64,000 nucleotides of DNA from Candidatus Cloacimonadota bacterium (GCA_016932035.1 JAFGDR010000009.1:1-64000); one strand, 5' to 3'. Counted from the first letter of the stretch, positions 42,736 to 52,290 are shown. The notes: generated by a model not told the origin, from the sequence alone. A program made the numbers and translations.

Positions 42736-43972
42736 TAAGATCGCATGGCGCAATGTTCGCAGGAACAAGAGACGCACCTTTCTTTCTGCCCTTGTGATCG
42801 CTGTCGGACTTGCTATCTATATTTTGATGAATTCAGTTATGACCGGTATGAATCGGGCAAATATCGATAATCTCATTGATCTCAGTACTGCTTCAATAAA
42901 GATTTCAACAGAAAAGTATCATGAAGAAAAGGAAGCACTTCCCCTAAAATATGGAATTACAAATGCAGATATGCTGATTTCATTTATAAAAGATCAATCG
43001 GATGTCATTGGAGTGACACCGCGAACGCAATTTCTCGGACAACTCTCGAATTGGGAAGACATCATGCCGGTAATGGGGCAGGTCATCAATGTTGATACAG
43101 ATATGACAGTTTTTGGTTTTGACAAATACATTATTGGGGAATTTCTTTCGAACGAGCAGGATAATGAGATCGTACTCGGAAAAGACCTGGCAGAGGAAAT
43201 GGGCGTTGAAGCCGGTGACTACATAACACTCTATGCTCTTACCAAATTCGACAGCCGTAATGCTGATGAGTTCTATATTACCGGTTTGCTTGGTACAACT
43301 GACCCCAATATCAATCTCAATACTGCTTTGATCAGCTACCAAACCGCAAATGACTTTCTTGATCTTGAAAATCTTGTTACTGAAGTGGATGTTGCAGTTG
43401 AGAGACGAGTTAACTTTGATCGGTTTACAAATGATGTGAACGATCTTGCAACGACGCTTCAGCAATCGTATCCTGAACTTCACATCGAAACCTTTGAGGA
43501 AATGGCACAGGCGTTTCTCGGAATCACAGAGCAGAAACAAGTTTTTGGATCTATCATTATGCTGATCATCCTGGCAATCGCTGCGGTCGGCATTTTCAAT
43601 TCAGTTCTCATGAGTGTTTACGAGCGCATCCGGGAGATCGGTGTGCTTCGGGCGCAGGGATTTGAAAGAAAAGAGATCGTTAAACTCTTCCTGTGGGAAG
43701 GATTGATCATTGGATTTTTTGGAAGCATCATGGGTGTTACTCTTGGATGTGGTGTGAATCTGTATCTTGTAATTGTAGGTTTTCCATTGGATAAATTTGC
43801 TGGTTTCCAGAGCAGCGGCATACCTTATTGGGGAGTTCTTTACGGTGAATGGAATATTGGTGCCATCGTCTTTGCATTCTGTTTTGGTCTTGTCGTTGCA
43901 CTTGCTGCAAGTTACCTTCCTTCAAGAATGGCTTCGCGAATGGAAGTGACTAAAGCGCTGCGTTTCGTGTAA
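42722..43972 (+). CDS. FtsX-type ABC permease (LolC/LolE/MacB-like), first
   Basis: 416 residues. N-terminal membrane segment (TFLSALVIAVGLAIYILMNSV), a periplasmic domain of about 220 residues, then three membrane segments at about 280-400. The motif SVYERIREIGVLRAQGFERKEIVKLFLWEGLIIGFFGSIMG is the FtsX-domain signature. With the second permease it should form a heterodimer as in LolCE. Known relatives extract lipoproteins or lipids from the inner membrane or expel drugs. Confidence 0.9.
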   Translation: MATLNKIAWRNVRRNKRRTFLSALVIAVGLAIYILMNSVMTGMNRANIDNLIDLSTASIKISTEKYHEEKEALPLKYGITNADMLISFIKDQSDVIGVTPRTQFLGQLSNWEDIMPVMGQVINVDTDMTVFGFDKYIIGEFLSNEQDNEIVLGKDLAEEMGVEAGDYITLYALTKFDSRNADEFYITGLLGTTDPNINLNTALISYQTANDFLDLENLVTEVDVAVERRVNFDRFTNDVNDLATTLQQSYPELHIETFEEMAQAFLGITEQKQVFGSIIMLIILAIAAVGIFNSVLMSVYERIREIGVLRAQGFERKEIVKLFLWEGLIIGFFGSIMGVTLGCGVNLYLVIVGFPLDKFAGFQSSGIPYWGVLYGEWNIGAIVFAFCFGLVVALAASYLPSRMASRMEVTKALRFV

Positions 43973-43982
43973 GGAGTTCACT

Positions 43983-45221
43983 ATGTCATTTATACAGAAA
44001 TTTGCATTAAGAAATGTGGGAAGAAATAAACGCCGCTCCCTGCTTGCAGTCATTTCAGTCATGCTGTCTATTATGTTGATCATATTTCTCCAGGGATTGA
44101 TCGGTGGTTTTCTTGATAACCTTGTTCATAATTATACGAAAAATGAGACCGGACATATCAGAATTGCAACTAAAGGATTTGAGGAACGAGCAAAATTCTT
44201 TCCAGTTACAGAGAATATACAAAATCCAGAACAGATCATAAAAGCAATTACTGATGATGAATCACTGAACAAAAAGATAAAGTCGATCAGCCAGAGGATC
44301 ACTTTTGGGGTGTTGCTGACAAACGATGGTAATAACAAACAGGCAGTTGCCTATGCAGGTGATCCTGAAATTGAGAAAAATTTACTCATGCTTCAGAAAT
44401 CACTTCTGCCTGGAGGTAGGTACCTGCAAAATGATGATGAAGCAATTGTAGGTAAGATTTTGGCTGATGACCTTGGTTATACACTTGGTGATAAGATAAG
44501 CGTTATGACACAGGGAAGCGACTATGCTCTTCATCTGAAGAAATTCACGATCGTCGGTATCTTTGAAACTGGACTTACATTGTATGATGAGAAGCTGTTC
44601 CAGATACCGCTTGAAGGTGCGCAGGATTTACTTCGTATGCCGGGTGAAGCACAGCAGATCGTGATCATGCTGGATAACTATCACGAATCAGAGAAGTTAG
44701 CTGAAGATATTTCATCGAAAGTGGCAAAGTATGATGTCATCGCTTCGGCATGGTCTGAGATTGGCGGATATGCAATGTGGGTTGATATGGCAAAAAGTAT
44801 CTACAACTGGATCTATATTATCATAGCTTTTCTCGGTGCATTCATTATTGCAAACATACTGATGATGGTTGTTCTCGAGCGACGAAAAGAGATCGGTATC
44901 ATCAAATCGATGGGATTTACCAATGGTCAGGTACTTTCCATGTTCGTGAATGAAGGCATGCTGCTCGGATTTATGGGAAGTGTTGTTGGTGCGATCATCG
45001 GAATTGGTATTGTGACCTTCCTGCACTATCATGGCATTGATTTCTCAAAGATGATGGGTGCTATTGAGTTCCCCATGAGTAATATTATCTATCTCAAAAT
45101 AAATATTCTCAATTTTATTATTGCAGTCTTACTGGGCACGATCGTTTCGACGATCGTATCATTCTTCCCATCCAGAAGAGCTGAAAAGATGAAGATCGTC
45201 GATTCATTGAAAAGCGTATAA
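43983..45221 (+). CDS. FtsX-type ABC permease (LolC/LolE/MacB-like), second
   Basis: 412 residues, same topology as the upstream permease: start FALRNVGRNKRRSLLAVISVMLSIMLIIFLQ, large periplasmic domain, then three membrane segments with VLERRKEIGIIKSMGFTNGQVLSMFVNEGMLLGFMGS. The arrangement ATPase-permease-permease is that of LolDCE-like systems. The next gene encodes a LolA-like carrier, 12 bp away, which supports movement of a lipidated or lipid cargo across the periplasm. Confidence 0.9.
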   Translation: MSFIQKFALRNVGRNKRRSLLAVISVMLSIMLIIFLQGLIGGFLDNLVHNYTKNETGHIRIATKGFEERAKFFPVTENIQNPEQIIKAITDDESLNKKIKSISQRITFGVLLTNDGNNKQAVAYAGDPEIEKNLLMLQKSLLPGGRYLQNDDEAIVGKILADDLGYTLGDKISVMTQGSDYALHLKKFTIVGIFETGLTLYDEKLFQIPLEGAQDLLRMPGEAQQIVIMLDNYHESEKLAEDISSKVAKYDVIASAWSEIGGYAMWVDMAKSIYNWIYIIIAFLGAFIIANILMMVVLERRKEIGIIKSMGFTNGQVLSMFVNEGMLLGFMGSVVGAIIGIGIVTFLHYHGIDFSKMMGAIEFPMSNIIYLKINILNFIIAVLLGTIVSTIVSFFPSRRAEKMKIVDSLKSV

Positions 45222-45233
45222 AAAGGAGTTATC

Positions 45234-45980
45234 ATGAAAAAAATAACTGCGATGTTGATCTTTATATTGATTTCAGGTTATCTGTTTGGACAAAATTTGT
45301 TCCTTACAGGCCTTGAAATTCTACAAAGAATCGATGAAAATGAGTTTTACAGAACGATTGAATACACAGGCACGATGACCATTCACATTAATGATGAGGT
45401 GAGAACGAAAAAGATGACGACTCAGGCAAAAACTGATGGTCACAAAGCGTTGGTCGAATTTAACAATCCAGAGGATTTCGGCACCAAATATTTGATGATG
45501 GATGATGAATTGTGGATTTATTTTCCAGGTGAAGAAGAGGTGGTTAAAATATCGGGACACATGCTTAAGGAAGGTATGATGGGCAGTGATTTTTCCTATG
45601 AAGATGCTCTTGAAGCAAGCAAGATCGCTGAGAAATACAATGTACAAATTGCGAGACAGGATACACTGAATGGTCATGTATGCTGGGTGCTGAAGCTCGA
45701 TGCAAAGATAAAAGATGTGCCGTATTATTCTCGAGAAATGTGGGTCGATCAGGAACTCTACGTCCCATGGAAAGAAGAGATGTTTGCAAAATCAGGTCGG
45801 CTTCTGAAAGAGATGAATGTGTTGGAGATCAAACAGTTTGGGAATCGATATTTTCCTGTGAAGTCTGAGATGGTGAATAAACTGAGAAAGAACAGCAAAA
45901 CGGTTTTCGAACTCGAGGATATTGCCTTTGATGTTGATCTACCTGATGATATGTTTAGCTTAAGATATTTAAAGCATTAG
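45234..45980 (+). CDS. LolA-like outer membrane lipoprotein-sorting family protein
   Basis: 248 residues. Signal peptide MKKITAMLIFILISGYLFGQ; mature part matches the 'outer membrane lipoprotein-sorting protein' family: a half-barrel fold with TGTMTIHINDEVRTKKMTTQAK, FNNPEDFGTKYLMMDDELWIYFPGEEEVVKISGHM and GSDFSYEDALEA. Such proteins are often encoded beside RND or ABC exporters together with a beta-barrel protein. Predicted periplasmic carrier of hydrophobic cargo between the FtsX permeases and the barrel encoded next. Confidence 0.88.
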   Translation: MKKITAMLIFILISGYLFGQNLFLTGLEILQRIDENEFYRTIEYTGTMTIHINDEVRTKKMTTQAKTDGHKALVEFNNPEDFGTKYLMMDDELWIYFPGEEEVVKISGHMLKEGMMGSDFSYEDALEASKIAEKYNVQIARQDTLNGHVCWVLKLDAKIKDVPYYSREMWVDQELYVPWKEEMFAKSGRLLKEMNVLEIKQFGNRYFPVKSEMVNKLRKNSKTVFELEDIAFDVDLPDDMFSLRYLKH

Positions 45981-45988
45981 GGTCAGTT

Positions 45989-47086
45989 ATGAAAAAATAT
46001 GGATTCAAAATTTTATTACTTGTTATGCTAACATCAAGTCTCTTTGCTGATACTCAATCGGGTTTACAAATATGGGGTTCGAATTTTATCGATCTCAGTG
46101 GATATCACTACCTGAATAATGAAAAAGACTCTCTCAAGATCGGTGCAATGAATACGTTTCGGTTGAATTTCCAGAACAGGAACAAGCGTTATGCAAAGAT
46201 CGTTGGTAATCTCGACCTGATCATACCTTTTGGTTATACAGCAGACCAATTTCAGGATTTGAACGATACGTCGAATACACTCTCAACACCATATTATCCG
46301 CTCTTTGTTTATGGGAATACGCCCGTTCTACTCGACATCAGGAAATTATACGTTTCTGTGTATTTGCCATTTGCTGATATCTCTCTTGGAAGGCAGATTA
46401 TCAATTATGGAAAGGGAGTCGTTTTCTCTCCAATCGATATGTTCTCGACAGTCGATGTGACAAATATCAATTTTGAACGACACGGCAGCGATATAGCTGC
46501 GATAAAGATACCGTTTTCATTCCTTTCCGGGCTTGATCTGATAACTGAACTTCCAAGAAAAAATCATGAGTATTCGACAGCAGTTCGTGGCTATTTGAAT
46601 ACCATGGGATTTGATTTCGCACTCAATACGATTTATAAGCATAGAGCAGAAGAGTTGATTGCCGGACTGTCATTTAAGGGTGATGCTTTCTTTGGCGTGT
46701 ATGGAGAACTCGTTGAACATTTCGCAAACGATTATTCGGATAAATATTTTGAAGGAATGCTCGGACTTGATTATTCGATCGACAATACGTATATTTTTAC
46801 AACTGAATATTATTACAAAAACAGCAATATACAAAATGAATGGGGGAAACATAATCTATTCTTGTCCTTCCAATATGTTATAAACGATCTTATGAATGTT
46901 TCTACACATGTGATAGGGAGTGATATCGGACAAGACAATCAAATGGTCATATATATGGGGCAGTTCTTCTACAATATCTTGCAGAATATAGATCTCATTA
47001 CGTATGCTCGATATTTTTCATACAAAAACGATTTAGACATAGTACCCGATCTGGAATATGCGGTAAGGGTAGAGGTAAAGTTTTAA
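45989..47086 (+). CDS. Predicted outer-membrane beta-barrel protein of an export operon
   Basis: 365 residues. Signal peptide ending SLFA; the mature chain consists of alternating amphipathic strands rich in Tyr, Asn and Phe, ending in a terminal strand LEYAVRVEVKF with a C-terminal Phe, as outer-membrane barrels do. LGRQIINYGKGVVFSPIDMFSTVDVTN resembles DUF1302-type barrels that co-occur with LolA-like proteins and exporters. Last gene of the TetR-led operon, 8 bp after the carrier gene. Substrate unknown. Confidence 0.78.
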   Translation: MKKYGFKILLLVMLTSSLFADTQSGLQIWGSNFIDLSGYHYLNNEKDSLKIGAMNTFRLNFQNRNKRYAKIVGNLDLIIPFGYTADQFQDLNDTSNTLSTPYYPLFVYGNTPVLLDIRKLYVSVYLPFADISLGRQIINYGKGVVFSPIDMFSTVDVTNINFERHGSDIAAIKIPFSFLSGLDLITELPRKNHEYSTAVRGYLNTMGFDFALNTIYKHRAEELIAGLSFKGDAFFGVYGELVEHFANDYSDKYFEGMLGLDYSIDNTYIFTTEYYYKNSNIQNEWGKHNLFLSFQYVINDLMNVSTHVIGSDIGQDNQMVIYMGQFFYNILQNIDLITYARYFSYKNDLDIVPDLEYAVRVEVKF

Positions 47087-47103
47087 GATTTCATAAAGAA
47101 AAA

Positions 47104-47121
47104 TTTAACCACGAAATGCAC
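47104..47121. repeat. Fragment of the 'TTAACCACGAAA' interspersed repeat
   Basis: TTTAACCACGAAATGCAC, related to the copies at 17999 and 63503. It lies 18 bp after the barrel gene. The rest of the 176-bp gap holds only an A-rich stretch and the asnA terminator. Confidence 0.5.
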
Positions 47122-47204
47122 CCGGCTTCATTCAATGACAAGTGCCAGGCAAAAAAAAATGAAGCTAAATATTACATAATTTTTGGAATGCTGACAATTC
47201 TTAA

Positions 47205-47239
47205 ACAAAAAAAACGACCGAAAGCATGACTTACGGTCG
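47205..47239 (-). terminator. Intrinsic terminator of asnA
   Basis: Read on the minus strand, GACCGTAAG and CTTTCGGTC pair with one mismatch around a short loop (extended by flanking C and G), followed by a run of eight T. It starts 24 bp beyond the asnA stop. Confidence 0.85.
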
Positions 47240-47262
47240 ATGTATTTTATAACGAATATTGT

Positions 47263-48390
47263 TTATTCGAGCACAAAGATGTTTTTCTTTGCACAAATTT
47301 CTTTCAGTTTGTCGGGCCATACGGTTACGGTAACTTCACCGAGGTGGGCTTTTCTGAGGAAGTACATATAGGTACGTGCCTGTCCGATACCGCCGCCAAT
47401 GCTCAAAGGAATCTGGTCATTAAGAATTGCTTGATGATAGGGAAGATCCAAGAAATCAAGCTGACCTGAGATCTTAAGCTGTTCTTTGAGAGTGTCTTTT
47501 GTAACACGGATACCCATTGAAGAAAGCTCATGACGACGTTTGGTTACAGGATTCCATACAAGGATGTCACCATTCAGTCCATGAGTTTGCATTCCGTCGG
47601 GACCTGTTGTCTCAGTTACCCAATCATCATAGTCTGCTGCTCTCATCTCATGAGGATAGCCATCCTTCAGCACCCAGCCGATTCCGATAATGAACACACC
47701 GGGATATTTTTTGATAATCTCTGTTTCACGTTGCTTACGAGGAAGATCAGGATACATTTCAAGGATTTCTTCAGCATGGATGAATTTAAGTTCTTCGGGG
47801 AAGTCTGGATATCTGCTGTCTTTAAGTTTCGGGAACATCTCCTGTGCATGCTTTCCAGCACCGCGGAGAACCTTCCAAATCTTTTTAACGACGGTTTTCA
47901 GGAATTCAAGATTCCTATCATCAGCAGTAATAACTTTTTCCCAGTCCCACTGATCGACATAGGATGAGTGGTCATGATCGAGGAAGTAGTCTTTTCTTAC
48001 TGCACGCATGTCTGTGTTAATACCTTCTCCCGGCTTACAATCGAATTCTTTAAGAGCAAGCCTTTTCCATTTTGTGGCTGCCTGAACTACTTGTGCCTGG
48101 ATCGGTTTATCAAGACCAAGTCCGCATGGGAACTGAACCGGGGATCGTGAACCGTCTCTATCTAGATAGTCATTCACACCACTTCGAACATCGACAATAA
48201 GAGGAACCTGAACCATGATCAAGTTCAGTTCTTTGCAAAGATTTTCTTCGATATACCTTTTCATTTCGTATAAGGCAATCATTGTTTCTCTTGGAGTCAG
48301 CAAGGATTTGTAATCATCAGGAAGTATTTGTTCTACTTTTTCATATGTGCTGATTCCTGGTCCTGCTAAATCTGCTTTTTTGTCTAACAT
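47263..48390 (-). CDS. asnA: Aspartate-ammonia ligase (asparagine synthetase A)
   Basis: About 375 residues, the class II tRNA-synthetase-like AsnA that makes asparagine from aspartate, ammonia and ATP. Recognisable blocks: ALYEMKRYIEENL, VPLIVDVRSGVNDYLDRDGSRSPV, INTDMRAVRKDYFLDHDHSSYVDQWDWE, VFIIGIGWVLKDGYPHEMRAADYDDW and ISIGGGIGQ-like LSIGGGIGQARTYMYFL. It is longer than E. coli AsnA (330 residues). The ATG at 48390 has GGAG at 9 nt and is preferred over the TTG at 48405. Single gene with its own terminator. Confidence 0.93.
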   Translation of the reverse strand: MLDKKADLAGPGISTYEKVEQILPDDYKSLLTPRETMIALYEMKRYIEENLCKELNLIMVQVPLIVDVRSGVNDYLDRDGSRSPVQFPCGLGLDKPIQAQVVQAATKWKRLALKEFDCKPGEGINTDMRAVRKDYFLDHDHSSYVDQWDWEKVITADDRNLEFLKTVVKKIWKVLRGAGKHAQEMFPKLKDSRYPDFPEELKFIHAEEILEMYPDLPRKQRETEIIKKYPGVFIIGIGWVLKDGYPHEMRAADYDDWVTETTGPDGMQTHGLNGDILVWNPVTKRRHELSSMGIRVTKDTLKEQLKISGQLDFLDLPYHQAILNDQIPLSIGGGIGQARTYMYFLRKAHLGEVTVTVWPDKLKEICAKKNIFVLE

Positions 48391-48401
48391 GTTTCTTTTC
48401 T

Positions 48402-48421
48402 CCAATATTTAGTAATATTGG
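48402..48421. promoter_or_regulatory. Inverted repeat beside the asnA ribosome-binding site
   Basis: CCAATATT-tagt-AATATTGG has perfect 8-bp arms. It touches the asnA Shine-Dalgarno sequence and lies 12-31 nt before the start codon, between it and the TTGACA box. This placement suits an operator or a translation-controlling hairpin. Confidence 0.5.
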
Positions 48422-48448
48422 GGACAGCAGAAAAAATTATTTTGAGGA

Positions 48449-48454
48449 TGTCAA
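48449..48454 (-). promoter_or_regulatory. TTGACA box upstream of asnA
   Basis: Minus-strand TTGACA lies about 60 nt before the asnA ATG at 48390, consistent with the other boxes. Confidence 0.4.
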
Positions 48455-48637
48455 ATTTCTCAGAAACCAATAAATGTTATATGTGTATACGCTGTAAAAA
48501 TGACCACAAAAAGCAATAAATATATTCCTCTTAAAATCTAAATCATCAACCTAGATCTGCGTACTTATAAAGATACAAAACTCGACATAAACATCAAGCC
48601 CAAAAGGTATTGGGAAAAAATAATTTCAGGATTATTA

Positions 48638-50356
48638 ATGATCAAACGTTTTATTCCATATTACAAACCGCATAAATGGCTTTTCATCCTGGACATGTCC
48701 GTAGCATTTGTGGCTGCCATCCTCTCTGTTTTTTATCCGATCATAACACGAGATTTGCTCAAAACCTACATTCCGAATAAAGATTTGCAGGGCATTATCA
48801 TGTTACTGGCTGTCATGGCTGGGATAATGATCTTCAAAACGATCTTTACCTACATTCGTATCCGCTGGGGACATATCATGGGTGTACGCATGGAAACCGA
48901 TATGCGAACCGATATCTTTACACATTTGCAGAAACTCTCATTCAACTATTTTGATACGGTCAAGACCGGGCACATCATGTCACGTATCTCGAATGACCTG
49001 AACATGATTGCCGAAGTTGCTCATCACGCGCCGGAAGATCTGATAATCTCAGTATTCATCATTATTGGTTCTTTCATTGCGATGTTCTATTACAGCGTAG
49101 CACTTGCAATTATTGCACTTGTTCCTCTTCCCATTCTGCTTGTTTGGGGTCTTACGTATGGCAGAAGGATGAAAGGTGGATTCCGTCTTGTTCGTAAACG
49201 AATAGCTGATATAAACAGCAGCGTCGAGAATTCGGTACAGGGCATTCGTGAAGTGAAATCGTTTACCAATGAGCTGCTGGAAATGGAGAAATTCGAGCAT
49301 ATCAATTTCACTTTCAAGATGGCAAAAGAGAAGATGTATAAGATCATGAGTACATATTTTGCCGGTATGACATTCCTGACGGATTTTTATTATCTTGCTG
49401 TGATTGGCGGTGGTGTATATCTTATCTTCCTTGGTAAGATCGATGTTATTGATCTGCTTGCATTTACACTTTATATCAATTTTATTCTTAAACCGATCGA
49501 ACGTTTGATCCATTTTACCGAACAGTTCCAGCAGGGAAGTGCAGCTTTCGAGCGATTCATAGAGATCATGGACATAGAACCGGATATCAATGACAAAAAG
49601 GATGCCAAAGACCTGCATAATGTCAAAGGTCAGATAGATGTGCGGAATATGTCTTTCAAATACAATAATTGTGAGGATTGGATTCTCAGAAATATTGATA
49701 TTGAGATTCCTGCAGGTAGGACAGTCGCATTGGTTGGAGAATCCGGTGCAGGCAAAACAACGCTAGCTTCACTCATTCCAAGATTTTATGAAATCCAGGA
49801 AGGGTGCATATGTATCGACGAACATAATATTGTTGATATAAAACAGAAATCTCTGAGAGAAAATATCGGACTTGTGCAGCAAAGTGTATTTTTATTTGAT
49901 TCTACGATTCGGGAAAATATTCTCTATGGCGATCCTGGTGCAACTGAAGAAGAACTGATCGATGCAGCACGAAAAGCAAATATACTTGATTTCGTCGAGT
50001 CACTTCCGGATGGATTTGATACGTTAACCGGTGAAAGAGGAGTGATGCTCTCGGGTGGACAGAAACAGCGAATCTCTATTGCGCGCGTATTCCTGAAAAA
50101 TCCGCCCATTCTTATTTTTGATGAAGCAACATCATCATTAGATACAGAATCCGAAGCATATATTCAGCAAGCGATGGAAGAACTGGCACATAACCGCACA
50201 ACGATCATCATTGCTCACCGACTCTCAACGGTGCGAAAAGCAGATCTGCTGTATGTGATGAATAAAGGTGAGATCGTTGAACAGGGCAGCCATGATGAAC
50301 TCATGAAAAATGAGGGATATTATTATAATCTTTACACTAAGAACATGATTTTGTAA
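48638..50356 (+). CDS. ABC exporter with fused membrane and ATPase domains (MsbA-like)
   Basis: 572 residues. Six membrane segments over residues 1 to about 310, then a nucleotide-binding domain: Walker A GESGAGKTTLASLIPRF, signature LSGGQKQRISIARVFL, Walker B ILIFDEATSSLD and the H-loop IIIAHRLSTV. A homodimeric half-transporter of the MsbA/multidrug type; it could flip lipid A or lipids, or export drugs. The 247-bp upstream gap shared with asnA has a TCGACA variant box at 48582. Confidence 0.92.
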   Translation: MIKRFIPYYKPHKWLFILDMSVAFVAAILSVFYPIITRDLLKTYIPNKDLQGIIMLLAVMAGIMIFKTIFTYIRIRWGHIMGVRMETDMRTDIFTHLQKLSFNYFDTVKTGHIMSRISNDLNMIAEVAHHAPEDLIISVFIIIGSFIAMFYYSVALAIIALVPLPILLVWGLTYGRRMKGGFRLVRKRIADINSSVENSVQGIREVKSFTNELLEMEKFEHINFTFKMAKEKMYKIMSTYFAGMTFLTDFYYLAVIGGGVYLIFLGKIDVIDLLAFTLYINFILKPIERLIHFTEQFQQGSAAFERFIEIMDIEPDINDKKDAKDLHNVKGQIDVRNMSFKYNNCEDWILRNIDIEIPAGRTVALVGESGAGKTTLASLIPRFYEIQEGCICIDEHNIVDIKQKSLRENIGLVQQSVFLFDSTIRENILYGDPGATEEELIDAARKANILDFVESLPDGFDTLTGERGVMLSGGQKQRISIARVFLKNPPILIFDEATSSLDTESEAYIQQAMEELAHNRTTIIIAHRLSTVRKADLLYVMNKGEIVEQGSHDELMKNEGYYYNLYTKNMIL

Positions 50357-50412
50357 TAAACGATCAATTACATAAAAGCAAAAATTTACAGAGGTCTTAC
50401 ATAGGGGTAACA

Positions 50413-52197
50413 ATGAAAAAAATGATCTGTCTGTTATGGTTCATCATAGCAGTTTCCTGTCACGCGCAAGAATTATCTGTCCAAAAACCAACTAATCTTA
50501 ATCAGCTTATTGATGACTATTTCCGAACCATCATTGAGCTTAATCCCAATACAGCCAGTCATCTTGGATTAGATCCTCAAGGTTCTTATCGCTATGATAA
50601 ATCAAAACTAACTGATAATACCGAAGCTGCTTACCAGCATGAGCTGAACGTAGTAAAAGACTATCTCGAGCTATCAAAGGAATGTAACGATCTGTCATCT
50701 GATGATGAACTGGAACTCGCTGTTTTTCAGCATTATTTGCAGGATGTCTGTGATTCTGACAGGTATCGTTACAATTATTATAAGCTCAATCATCTTTTCG
50801 GATTTCACTATCAACTCATTAATCTATTCACCGAAAATCACTCGCTTCAGACGAGGCAGGATGCAGAAGACTACCTCTCTCGAATGGATCAGCTCTCGAC
50901 ATATTTCGAAAATCTCTTTATCGAACTGGAAGAGCGTGAAAAATGGGGTATCATCCCTCCAATTGTAATCCTGAATCAACTGCAGAATATTATCGATGAC
51001 CAAAACGGACAAAATCCTGAAGATATCATTTATTATACTCATTTTGTTGATTGTTTACAAGATATGGATTTAGATGATAATGCAAAAAGCTTGTATGCTG
51101 AAAGAGCTCTCAAAGCAGTACAAGATCACATAGTGCCGAATTACAGAAAAGTATCAGAACATATTGAACAGATTAAGAAAAAAGGCGGATTAGCTCCCGG
51201 TGTGTGGAAGCTTCCTGATGGTGATGAGTTCTATCAATTTTGCCTGCAGAAACATACAACAACAGATCTTACACCTGAAGAGGTTCATCAGATCGGATTG
51301 CAAGAAGTTGCTCGAATCCAAGAAGAAATGCTGCAGCGATTTGAAGAATTGGGTTTTACGGAAGGTGAGAATTTTGTCGAGATTGAAAAACAGTACTGGA
51401 ATTCTTTGCATGGAAGTGAATTCAATTATGTACAGAATGATTATGGCAGAAAACAGGCATTGGATGATTATCTGCAGATACTTGAAGAGACAAAAAAACG
51501 CCTATCAGAAATTTTTGGTAAGATACCCACGATACCTGTCACTGTGCGTGCAGTTCCCAAGCATAAAGAGCAATTTGCCGGTCAATATTATGACAGGGCA
51601 CCGATCGACGGAAGCAGACCGGCTATTTTCTATACCAACCTGAGATGGCTGCCCCAAAAACCCAGCATGCAGACACTCCTGCATCATGAAACCATTCCAG
51701 GTCATCACCTGCAGATCGCTTATGCACAGGAACTCGCAAATATTCCGATGTATCGCAATTTTACTTTTTTCACTGCCTATATCGAAGGCTGGGCGCTATA
51801 TGCGGAAAAACTGGCTTTTGAATTGGGATGGTATAACGATATTTACAGCGAACTTGGTTACTTGAATTCAGAACTGTTCCGAGCGGTGCGGCTGGTTGTG
51901 GATACCGGAATTCATTATAAAAAATGGAGTCGCGAAAAGGCAGCGGAATATATGACTCAAAATCTTTGTTGGGCAAGTTACGGTGAGATCGACCGCTACA
52001 CGGTTTGGCCCGGACAAGCATGTGCATATAAGATAGGGGAGTTGAAAATACTCGAACTGCGTGAGAAAGCCAAAGATGCCTTAGGAGATACTTTTGATAT
52101 TAAGGAATTCCATGATGTGATCCTGCAGAATGGTGCAATTCCGCTTGATCTGCTGGAGAAGGTTGTATATGAGTGGTTGGATGGGAAAATTAAATAA
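50413..52197 (+). CDS. DUF885 family exported peptidase-like protein
   Basis: 594 residues. A signal peptide (MICLLWFIIAVSCHAQ) is followed by a helical DUF885 domain. The zinc-site motif HHETIPGHH spans 424-432, with a candidate third ligand E458 in YIEGWALYAE. These are the hallmarks of the family, which resembles M2/M3-type metallopeptidases but is poorly characterised. YIEGWALYAEKLAFELG and the ending ILQNGAIPLDLLEKVVYEWL are typical. It lies 56 bp after the ABC exporter, in the same direction. Confidence 0.85.
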   Translation: MKKMICLLWFIIAVSCHAQELSVQKPTNLNQLIDDYFRTIIELNPNTASHLGLDPQGSYRYDKSKLTDNTEAAYQHELNVVKDYLELSKECNDLSSDDELELAVFQHYLQDVCDSDRYRYNYYKLNHLFGFHYQLINLFTENHSLQTRQDAEDYLSRMDQLSTYFENLFIELEEREKWGIIPPIVILNQLQNIIDDQNGQNPEDIIYYTHFVDCLQDMDLDDNAKSLYAERALKAVQDHIVPNYRKVSEHIEQIKKKGGLAPGVWKLPDGDEFYQFCLQKHTTTDLTPEEVHQIGLQEVARIQEEMLQRFEELGFTEGENFVEIEKQYWNSLHGSEFNYVQNDYGRKQALDDYLQILEETKKRLSEIFGKIPTIPVTVRAVPKHKEQFAGQYYDRAPIDGSRPAIFYTNLRWLPQKPSMQTLLHHETIPGHHLQIAYAQELANIPMYRNFTFFTAYIEGWALYAEKLAFELGWYNDIYSELGYLNSELFRAVRLVVDTGIHYKKWSREKAAEYMTQNLCWASYGEIDRYTVWPGQACAYKIGELKILELREKAKDALGDTFDIKEFHDVILQNGAIPLDLLEKVVYEWLDGKIK

Positions 52198-52249
52198 TCT
52201 GTTACGATGAGCTTGTGGAAGTCTGATGTATTTAGGGGATTTTTTTCGA

Positions 52250-52290
52250 CTCTGTTGCCCCTTGCTTCGCAATGGCAGGCAGACTCACAA
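52250..52290. repeat. Possible fragment of a GC-richer interspersed repeat
   Basis: TGCCCCTTGCTTCGCAATGG followed by CAGGCAGACTC. It is richer in G+C than its surroundings and resembles 'gcaatgacaggcagac' repeat fragments known to me from other genomes. The rest of the 223-bp gap between the DUF885 and typA 3' ends shows nothing clear. Confidence 0.35.
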
